Assembly: GCA_963576565.1 (NCBI GenBank)
Contig: OY755046.1
Coordinates: 70,771,719-70,835,718, forward strand
From: Aspidapion aeneum
Lineage: Eukaryota > Arthropoda > Insecta > Coleoptera > Brentidae
Direction of reading: 5' to 3'
Length of the DNA: 64,000 bases
Of the stretch, positions 55,318 through 64,000 are shown one piece after another (position 1 is the first letter of the stretch; each line of letters begins with the position of its first letter). The position numbers and the translations under genes were made by a program. A model generated the notes under the pieces. That model ran no database searches. It saw only the letters and a program-made list of their open reading frames with translations, and had not been told where the DNA came from.

Positions 55318-56580
55318 TATGCAAATCTTTAAACAATGGATTTTGTCGTCTGCTCACAGATTTCAAATTTTTGCAAAGTTGTAACAATGGCCAGAACACT
55401 ACAAGGAACTGCTGCAGGAGAAGAGACCCGAATGTCTGGCAGCCTCTCCGAGGAGAAACATAGAAGTACATGGAGACGAAGTAATCATCGAAAAAGAAAT
55501 GATAAAGACCTACAAAAAGCATATGATACCGTTCCATAAGAAAAATTATGGACAGTGTTAGAGCAGACTAATATCAATTATACATACATAAAAGCGATAA
55601 AAGAACTATACAAAGGATCAAAATCTAAAATTAAAATTGGAAATCGACTTTCAAAAGAATTCCGGGTAACAAAAGGCTTAAGACAGGGACGTTGTATCTC
55701 TCCAACTCTTTTTAAAATATATATCGAAGTAGCTCTAAAAAACTGGAAACGTAAAGTGCACGGCATAGGAATACAACTTAACGACCGATTTACCATATAC
55801 ACACTATAGTTTGCTGACCACCAAATAATTGTAGCTAATGATAAAGAAGACATGGAGTATATGATGAGAAAGTTAACGGAAGAATACCAAAAGTGGGGTC
55901 TAACGGTGAACGTGGACAAGACACATTACTTATGTATTGGAAACGAATCAAGTGAGTTATAACTAGACAAAGGACCAACAATATCTTCATGCAATGAGTA
56001 TGTATACTTGGGTGTCACATTTGATAAGACAGGAACAGACTGTAAAGAACTGGAAAAAAGAATAGTAAAAGCAAAAAAGGTTATTGGATGTCTTAACAGT
56101 ATTTTATGGAGCAGAGAGATAAAAAAGAATGTAAAATTTAACATGTATGAAACAACGGCGAAAAGTACGCTGTTGTATGGAATAGAGACTTGTCGCGTAA
56201 CAGAAAAATACAAAGCAAAAATGGAAAGTGTCGAAATGGATGCAATAAGAAGATAGTAAATAAGAATATCTAGAACAGATCATATAAGAAATACGATCAT
56301 AAAAGAGAGAATTAGAATCGAGGGAAACATAACGGATGACATCACTAAAAGATAACTGATATGATACGGCCATGTAAAACGGATGAACGACGAAAGATTG
56401 CCAAAATAGGTTCTAGAATGGCAACCAATAGGGCGCAGAAAAAGAGGGCGTCCTAAACTAGAATGGCAACAGTCAATCCAAAGATCAATGAGTCAAAAAA
56501 ACCTGACAGAAGATGATTGTCAGGATCGAAGGAGGTGGAGAATAGGCGTCGGACAACGTAGAAAAACGTTCTAAACCGAC
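55318..56580 (+). pseudogene. Related LINE reverse transcriptase on the + strand, with stops
   Basis: Encodes NINYTYIKAIKELYKGSKSK, TKGLRQGRCISPTLFKIYIE, then a stop, FADHQIIVANDKEDMEYMM, and SCNEYVYLGVTFDKTGTDCK further on. The polymerase box reads FADH, i.e. the second catalytic Asp is lost. In-frame stops near 55807, 55960 and 56256. It ends GQRRKTF-stop followed by a tag-repeat tail at about 56582. Confidence 0.85.
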
Positions 56581-56776
56581 TTAGTAGTAGTAGTAAAAAA
56601 ACAATAAAAAACTAACCCTAAAAAATAACGGTAACAATAAAGGACGGCCTCCGTAAGTACCGGACGCCATTACCGTAAATAACAATAAAGGAACGAGAGG
56701 CTGCTAATGCGCAGACTCAGTAGTAACAACAACGGTAACAAAGTGTAAAATACGCGACCCAAAATGCCCCTATTAT

Positions 56777-57001
56777 ACAGGGTGTCTTTAAAAGGTCTGT
56801 ACAAAATCTTAGCAGATATTCCTGAGGTCAAAATAAGTCGATTTAAAGCAACTTACCTTAGTCCGAAAATAGATATTTTAAGTTGGGCTACGTATTTTTA
56901 CGTAAAACTGCACGTTAAGCGCTCTACGTTTTGTTCCAAATTTGAGTTTAAGTTAATGTTTTTACGTTACCATAACAAGTCTACTAATAGCAGAGAATAT
57001 G
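56777..57001. repeat. Mariner-type MITE end, truncated by a satellite
   Basis: tacagggtgtctttaaaagg opens at 56776; no matching right end is found before the satellite starts at 57002. 56590-56770 holds only short low-complexity runs. Confidence 0.45.
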
Positions 57002-59155
57002 GAATTCGGCACTGTGTTTTTTTGATGTTACAATTTTGTTTTTTGTCTTTTCAACTACAGTAGGAATATATTTGCAAAGAATCGTTTGTCCTGGAAGCGG
57101 AAATTATCGTCTGGGCCTCATTTTTCGATCGGTCAATCAACCAATTCTATTCTTTGGTAACGTTAAGGTGCCCGCAGACTGCCGTAAGCTAACGTAAATA
57201 CGTAAGCTCCTAACGTGACCTTGACGACGGTGTGACGAAGTGCGCTTGCGTAACTGTCAAATCTCATGCTTACGTAAAAATACGTAGCACAACTTAAACT
57301 ATCTAATATGGAATTCGGCACTGTGTTTTTTTGATGTTACAATTTTGTTTTTTGTCTTTTCAACTACAGTAGGAATATATTTGCAAAGAATCGTTTGTAC
57401 TGGAAGCGGAAATTATCGTCTAGGCCTCATTTTTGATCGGTCAGTCAACCAATTCTATTCTTTGGTAACGTTAAGGTGCCCGCAGACTGCCGTAAGCTAA
57501 CGTAAATACGTAAGCTCTTAACGTGACTTTGACGACGGTGTGACGAAGTGCGCTTGCGTAACTGTCAAATCTCATGCTTACGTAAAAATACGTAGCACAA
57601 CTTAAACTATCTAATATGGAATTCGGCACTGTGTTTTTTTGATGTTACAATTTTGTTTTTTGTCTTTTCAACTACAGTAGGAATATATTTGCAAAGAATC
57701 GTTTGTACTCGAAGCGGAAATTATCGTCTAGGCCTCATTTTTGATCGGTCAATCAACCAATTCTATTCTTTGGTAACGTTAAGGTGCCCGCAGACTGCCG
57801 TAAGCTTACGTAAATACGTAAGCTCCTAACGTGACCTTGACGACGGTGTGACGAAGTGCGCTTGCGTAACTGTCAAATCTCATGCTTACGTAAAAATACG
57901 TAGCACAACTTAAACTATCTAATATGGAATTCGGCACTGTGTTTTTTTGATGTTACAATTTTGTTTTTTGTCTTTTCAACTACAGTAGGAATATATTTGC
58001 AAAGAATCGTTTGTACTCGAAGCGGAAATTATCGTCTAGGCCTCATTTTTGATCGGTCAATCAACCAATTCTATTCTTTGGTAACGTTAAGGTGCCCGCA
58101 GACTGCCGTAAGCTAACGTAAATACCTAAGCTCTTAACGTGACTTTGACGACGGTGTGACGAAGTGCGCTTGCGTAACTGTCAAATCTCATGCTTACGTA
58201 AAAATACGTAGCACAACTTAAACTATCTAATATGGAATTCGGCACTGTGTTTTTTTGATGTTACAATTTTGTTTTTTGTCTTTTCAACTACAGTAGGAAT
58301 ATATTTGCAAAGAATCGTTTGTACTCGAAGCGGAAATTATCGTCTAGGCCTCATTTTTGATCGGTCAATCAACCAATTCTATTCTTTGGTAACGTTAAGG
58401 TGCCCGCAGACTGCCGTAAGCTTACGTAAATACGTAAGCTCCTAACGTGACCTTGACGACGGTGTGACGAAGTGCGCTTGCGTAACTGTCAAATCTCATG
58501 CTTACGTAAAAATACGTAGCACAACTTAAACTATCTAATACGGAATTCGGCACTGTGTTTTTTTGATGTTACAATTTTGTTTTTTGTCTTTTCAACTACA
58601 GTAGGAATATATTTGCAAAGAATCGTTTGTACTGGAAGCGGAAATTATCGTCTAGGCCTCATTTTTGATCGGTCAATCAACCAATTCTATTCTTTGGTAA
58701 CGTTAAGGTGCCCGCAGACTGCCGTAAGCTTACGTAAATACGTAAGCTCCTAACGTGACCTTGACGACGGTGTGACGAAGTGCGCTTGCGTAACTGTCAA
58801 ATCTCATGCTTACGTAAAAATACGTAGCACAACTTAAACTATCTAATATGGAATTCGGCACTGTGTTTTTTTGATGTTACAATTTTGTTTTTTGTCTTTT
58901 CAACTACAGTAGGAATATATTTGCAAAGAATCGTTTGTACTGGAAGCGGAAATTACGTCTGGGCCTCATTTTTCGATCGGTCAATCAACCAATTCTATTC
59001 TTTGGTAACGTTAAGGTGCTCGCAGACTGCCGTAAGCTTACGTAAATACGTAAGCTCCTAACGTGACCTTGACGACGGTGTGACGAAGTGCGCTTGCGTA
59101 ACTGTCATATCTCATGCTTACGTAAAAATACGTAGCACACTTAAACTATCTAATG
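57002..59155. repeat. Satellite array, 7 units of 308-309 bp
   Basis: Units start with gaattcggcactgtg at 57002, 57311, 57619, 57927, 58235, 58543 and 58851; the last ends at about 59155. They differ by only a few bases. Each has an inner palindromic stretch (cttacgtaaatacgtaag) and gtgcccgcagactgccgt. The EcoRI site recurs in every unit. Confidence 0.97.
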
Positions 59156-59471
59156 AGGCATTATTCTTGCGGTTATCCCTATCTCTCCCGAGCTCTAGAG
59201 CTCCCGAAGGATCATCGCTTTAAAACTTATGACAACATGTGCATATTCATTAATGTACGAAGTGACACAAGATGAGTAGCATCTGAGAAGTTTTTAAAAT
59301 TCTCGTGTTTTGTTTTCTTTTTTTTTTCTTTTTTTTTTCTTTTTATTTAAGTAAAAAAGAAGTTATGTGAACTATCTTAAAAACTTTTTTTCATTTTTAT
59401 TTTTTTTTATTTTAAATTTTTTTAATTATAATTTTTTTAAGTGGTTTTTGTGCAGTTTTTGTGTTTACAAA

Positions 59472-59477
59472 ATGAAG
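59472..59477 (+). CDS. Possible first coding exon (Met-Lys) of a downstream gene
   Basis: ATGAAG is followed directly by the donor GTAAGT at 59478, in the context tttacaaaATGAAG. Insect genes for secreted proteins such as cuticular proteins often start with a two- to four-codon exon before the signal-peptide exon. No following exon is recognisable in the remaining 4.5 kb, which is all transposons, so this stays a guess. The preceding 300 bases (59156-59470) are not repeats I recognise. Confidence 0.25.
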
Positions 59478-59624
59478 GTAAGTTATTTTGTTTTTTAAAT
59501 TTTTTACGCCTTACTTATCTTATCATTACAGTTTTCATGAAGTTAAAGAGTTAGATAATTGTTTAAATTTAACCTTAATTGGGTGCTTCTTAACTTAGAT
59601 GTTTACATTAAAATTTTTGATATA

Positions 59625-60901
59625 CAGGGTGTCTCAAATTGGGCACATTTAGGGGGTTTAAGGTACTTCTAGGGGAGACAGAGAAAAACTGACCACGCAT
59701 TGCGAGGCTCAAATTTCAAGAGAAGACTTATAGTGAAAACCGCATTTTAAAATATCGTCTCGTCTTTGAGCTACGGGGGTTTTTTGAAAAGTCTGCATTT
59801 TTGAAGGGGGTCAATAACTTCGTTATTAGTGGAAATTTTGATTTAGAGTAAATTGCAGTTTTATAGACTTTGTCACGAGGAATTCACCCGCTAAATTATA
59901 TTTTAACTGTCACTTTTAGTTTTTGAGATATGACATAAAGTTGCATTTTTTCTTATGGAATGGCCTATATTTTAATTAATTTTCGAATTTGTCATTGAAT
60001 TCTTTTCAAAATGTTGTATCATATATCATAGCTTTATTGAGCGGTTTAGGAGATATTCAGTTTTTTCACTTATTTCTAGTGCGCTATGATTTCCTGCTGA
60101 GGCAGGTCAAGACACTCCAGTATTTTTATTATTTTACACAGTCAAAAATATAGTAAGCCTGGTTTCAAAAAATTATAATTCAGCTGACGGCCCTCAAAGC
60201 CTAGTTATAAAAAGTAACAAAAATGATACATATTTCAAAATAAAATTAAAACGCTTTTGTGCAAAATAATTTCATATCAAAGCGTAATGTCAAATTGTTT
60301 AAACAATTGAAAACAATGACAAAACGCCAAGACGCAAGGCCAACTTGATTTGCATAGTATAAGACAACAAATCTATAGGAGCATTGAAGTAGCATTTGAC
60401 CGCAAGGCTTTCACGTTAATGGCGCATGACGTCATTCAATGCACACTAGACAAAAATAAAAAACTTTAATTATCTCCGAAACCGCACAATCAAACTATGA
60501 CATATGATACATCATTTTGAAAAGAATTCAATGACGAATTCGAAAATTAATTAAAATATAGGCCATTCCGTAAGAAAAAATGCAACTTTATGTCATATCT
60601 CAAAAACTAAAAGTGACAGTTAAAATTTAATATAGCGGATGAATTCCTCGTGACAAAGTCTATAAAATTGCAATTTACTCTAAATCAATATTTCCAATAA
60701 TAACGAAGTTATAGACCCCTCTCCAAAATGCAGACTTTTCAAAAAGCCCCCGTAGCTCAAAGACGAGACGATATTTCAAAATGCGGTTTTCACTCTAAGT
60801 CTTCTCTTGAAATTTGAGCCACGCAATGCGTGGTCAGTTTTTCTCTGTCTCCCCTAGAAGTACCTTAAACCCTGTAAAAGTACCCAATTTGGGACACCCT
60901 G
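59625..60901. mobile_element. Foldback element with ~470-bp arms
   Basis: Left cagggtgtctcaaattggg and right caatttgggacaccctg flanked by TA (59623-59624 and 60902-60903). The arms match for about 470 bases (actgaccacgcattgcg / acgcaatgcgtggtcagt). The loop of about 300 bases has no ORF. Confidence 0.9.
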
Positions 60902-60903
60902 TA

Positions 60904-63150
60904 CAGGGTGGGGCATTTTCGTTGGTTTTATAGGGTACATGCTAAACGGTAAGAGATACAAAAAAACTGACATACGTGTCCCGTCCTCTTTTTTAGTGTC
61001 TTTTTTAATGGCGCAATCAAATCTACGCTAACTATATTGGTTTAGCAGATATAGGGTGATTCTCAAAAATTGGCGATTTTTATTATCTCTTATTACTCGG
61101 TTATTTATGGAGATAGAAAAAAACTTCAAATACAAAAGTTTTATGATTTTCTACATAGAATCCAGTGGCGTAACCAGAAAAATTAAAAATGTTTTAGTTT
61201 TCAAGATATTATCAAAAGTAACATTTTGTTAAATGGAACACCCAGTATGTAAGTATCTCAAAAAATTGATTTTTTTCTTGTGATTACAATGATATATAAC
61301 ACTTAATACTTTTCTTTGTCCTAAATAGGTATAATACGGAAAAATATATTTTTTTTGTAGTTGGCTATGAATTGATCCAATATTTTTTTATTTTATAGTT
61401 GGTATATTCAGAACCTACTTAACGAGAATATTAAGATTTTACTAAACTATAACAACAACAACATAAATTTGTAATAAGAACTGAATAGTTATTATAAAAA
61501 TTAGTTACAAAAGGTGCTCAAATTCTCTCCCATTCTGCTCAAGCCATTTTTCTACTCGACTTGTAACCGAACGAGTGGCATTATAGATGCCAATATTTGA
61601 TACTCTCTCAATGCAAATAATAAAATTTACCCTAAGTTCCTCTATATTGTTACTTCGTGTTTTATAAATTTCATTTTTGATAAATCCCCAAAAATAAAAG
61701 TCGAGGGTGGTCAGGTCGGGAGAACGCGGGGGCCATCGGTTTGGCCCATATGTACCAATCCAATTTTCATCAAAATTGGCAGTTAGCAAGTTCATTATCA
61801 TATGGCTATTATGTGCTGGAGCACCGTCTTGTTGAAAATAAATGTTATTTATTTCACCTAATGGCATGTTATCCAACTCTATTATTACATATTCTTCCAA
61901 AATATGTCTGTATCCTTCTGCATTCATGTTTTCATTAAAAAGCCTGTAGTTAAACACTCTATTTCGATACAGCGCTATCAATGCATGGAATCCAAAGCGT
62001 CCTTGTTGTACCCTGGCCACCGTCTGATGAGGATTTATGTTTGACCAATATCGATTATTATGTCGATTAAACATTCCTTCGCTAGATATATAAGCTTCGT
62101 CGGTCCATATTATATTTTGAAAAATTGGGATTCTGATTAATCTGTTGCAAATACCAATTGCAAAATTCAAAACGCCGTTGTTCATCTTCAGGATGTAAAT
62201 TATGAAGCTTTCTTATTTTATAAGGTTTATACTTATGCTTTTTCAATATTCTTAAAACTCTACGTTTACGTATATACCAATATCATTCTCAATATTACGA
62301 CTAGGTACCGTCGGATCAGCAGCAACACAAGCCAACGTATTTATTTCATCCGTTTCTCTATTTTCTTTATTGTAAATTTTATTTCTTGCTTTTCCAAATG
62401 ATCCATACTCACTTAAATTGTAATACATTCTTTGAAACATCCTTTTGTCTGGCTGACGTCGTTCCGGATAACGGTATATAGTATATATATATAGTGTAAG
62501 TGCTGCATCTCTATTTTTATTAGATTCAATATAGCACTCAAACATGTTTAACTTTTCATTGTTTTGCTCTTAGGTTTTGATAAAGATTCATCTTAGACAA
62601 AAGTAATAACAACAAAGCAAAAACAATACTTAATTGACGTTTGACTTTGTGACAAGTTAAAAAAGCAAAACAAAAGTTTATCCCATCCATAGCCAACTAC
62701 AAAAAAATTTTTTTTTCGTATTTTACCTAATTAGGACAAAGAAAAGTATTAAGTGTTATATATCGCTGTAATCGCAAGAAAAAATTTAATTTTTTGAGGT
62801 ACTTACATACAGGGTGTTCTGTTTAAAAAATGTTACTTTTGATAATATCTTGTAAAATAAAATATTTTTAATTTTTCTGGGTACGCCACTGAATTATACG
62901 TATAAAATCATAAAACTTTTGTATTTGAAGAATTTTTGTGTCTCCATAAATAAACGAGTAATAAAAGATAATAAAAATCGGCAATTTTTGAGAATCACCC
63001 TGTATCTGCTAAACTAATCTAGTTAGCCTAGATTTGATGAGGCCATTAAAAAAGACACTAAAAAAGAGGACGGGACACGTATGTCAGTTTTTTTGTATCT
63101 CTTACCGTTTAGCCTGTACCCTATAAAACCAACGAAAATGCCCCACCCTG
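60904..63150 (-). mobile_element. Mariner-like transposon with long inverted repeats
   Basis: Ends cagggtggggcattttcgt and acgaaaatgccccaccctg, TA on both sides (60902-60903 and 63151-63152). The inverted repeats extend about 460 bases (to about 61372 and 62690). The centre encodes a broken transposase on the minus strand (61505-62545). Confidence 0.92.
61505..62545 (-). pseudogene. Mariner/Tc1-superfamily transposase, two frameshifts
   Basis: Minus strand. The N-terminal part (62252-62545) has a helix-turn-helix-like start: RDAALTLYIYTIYRYPERR and QPDKRMFQRMYYNLSEYGSF, resembling the DUF4817 domain. The catalytic part (61505-62185) has IIWTDEAYISSEG, YFQQDGAPAHNSHMI and WPPRSPDLTTLDFYFWGFI; counting from the Asp of QQD to the Asp of TLD gives 41 residues, so DD41D-like. 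Frame changes near 62270 and 62115 (where HPEDEQRRFEFCNWYLQQ lies in another frame) break the gene. Full length would be about 330-350 residues. Confidence 0.87.
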
Positions 63151-63152
63151 TA

Positions 63153-63660
63153 CAGTGAAACCTCTCCTTGCGGACACCTCTGTTAAGCGGACACTCCCTT
63201 TAGGCGGACAAATTTGTTGAAACCAAGCTTTTCCCTATTTCTTTACATGTAAAATTCACTCCTATAACCGAACACTCTATTAACCGGACGCGGACAATTT
63301 TTTTTGGTAAAAAATTCTGAAATCTCCCTTAATCGGACGCGAACCTCTGACAACGGGATGGAGCGCTGCACGACATGGGCATAAATATTATGTAGTATGT
63401 TGGCAATAACGCACTCTGCAGCCGGGGAATTACCTCTTTCCGTTTTAATGCGGAGACTAAATACTTCTGTCGTATTTAGAACATATTTTATTCGGCGGGA
63501 CTGCTGTGTTTTATTTATATTGTTCAGTTGGGTAGTAATAAATCTCTTTGCTCCTAGTAAAAAACTTTTAGTTTCGGAGAAGGAACATTTATTAGCACGA
63601 AAGATCGCTGAAAAATTTAATATCGGAAAAACTCAAGCAGCGGAAATTGTTAATAAATGT
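63153..63660 (+). mobile_element. Pogo/Tigger-like element, 5' part
   Basis: Starts cagtgaaacctctccttgc right after the TA shared with the mariner element; repeated ggacac and cggac words are typical of pogo-like ends. The frame 63397-63660 ends with SEKEHLLARKIAEKFNIGKT and QAAEIVNKC, a CENP-B-type N-terminal helix-turn-helix. It is interrupted at 63660 by the MITE that follows. Confidence 0.7.
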
Positions 63661-64000
63661 ACAGAGTGTCCCATAACTTAGGGGCCATAGGCCAACAGGT
63701 GATAGAGGAGGTCATGTCTGAGAAAAAAGTTCCTATAATGCATGGGTCTAAACTCTTTTTTTGTCGAGATACAGAGCATCAAAGTTGGCAATTTTTTTAA
63801 CTTTTTTGATAATAACTTTTTAAAAAGACGCAGTAAAAATATGAAATTTGGTAGAGTCACGTATTGGAACAAGAGCACTAACATGAAATTAAAAACTACT
63901 TTGAAAAAAATAGTCGGTCAATTTCTTTTAGAAAAAACTACTCTTTGGTATAAACTTTTATAACTACCATATTAAACGCATGTTTTTTTTAAATATTTTT
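63661..64000. mobile_element. TACAGGGTGTCCCATAA MITE, running off the window
   Basis: Starts tacagagtgtcccataactt; gatagaggaggtcatgtct and gagatacagagcatcaaagt match the right arm of the copy at 47581 in reverse. The other end lies beyond base 64000. Confidence 0.8.

Noticed and set aside
57002..59155. CRISPR-like array
   Set aside because: Units are 308 bp with no unique spacers between short repeats, and the genome is an insect's.

Overview
The window is nuclear DNA from an insect with a large, repeat-rich genome. A beetle is plausible, but nothing in the sequence fixes the order. The only conserved host gene I can support is the 3' half of an apolipophorin precursor (apoLpp / apoLp-II/I, the haemolymph lipophorin scaffold) on the + strand. 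Fifteen coding exons, all with AG acceptors and GT donors and continuous phase, run from 1086 to 39064. They encode about 932 residues: a helical lipid-binding stretch, the von Willebrand factor type D domain (exons at 9454, 11478 and 15803), a Cys-rich segment, a VWA-like fold and a short Lys-Lys-Val C-terminus. The 5' half of the gene lies before base 1. About 2.8 kb of coding sequence is spread over 38 kb because the introns are filled with transposable elements.

Layout. 1-9453: helical exons; introns with a hAT-like element, opposed RTE-like LINE fragments, candidate solo LTRs, a triplicated splice-acceptor region and a degraded P-like transposase. 9454-19335: vWFD exons, with foldback (long-TIR) elements, two relatives of a MITE, a second solo LTR and one copy of a 1.4-kb DNA transposon with 8-bp TSDs. 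19336-27665: deep nesting. A mariner-type foldback holds other repeats; a second foldback holds a LINE with RNase H; a LINE RT is split by the second copy of the 1.4-kb transposon. 27666-34056: repeat family A, a hAT with a transposase remnant, and a very large palindrome. 34057-41540: the last exons, with two unusual local tandem arrays. One repeats the 3' part of exon 13 plus its donor. The other repeats the complete terminal coding exon six times. Both share the same pyrimidine-rich block.

41597-64000 lies beyond the gene and is almost entirely repeats: a 168-bp satellite, a GC-rich foldback, several LINE fragments, hATs and MITEs, a 308-bp EcoRI-type satellite (seven copies), a possible tiny first coding exon (Met-Lys) at 59472, and a chain of three elements (foldback MITE, mariner with a broken DD41D-like transposase, pogo-like element) joined at single TA dinucleotides.

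No CRISPR array, operon, bacterial-type gene, rRNA or intact tRNA gene was seen. The most noteworthy signals are structural: the exon-linked tandem arrays in apoLpp, and several insertions whose order can be read from their target-site duplications. All calls come from reading the sequence by eye; no homology search was run.
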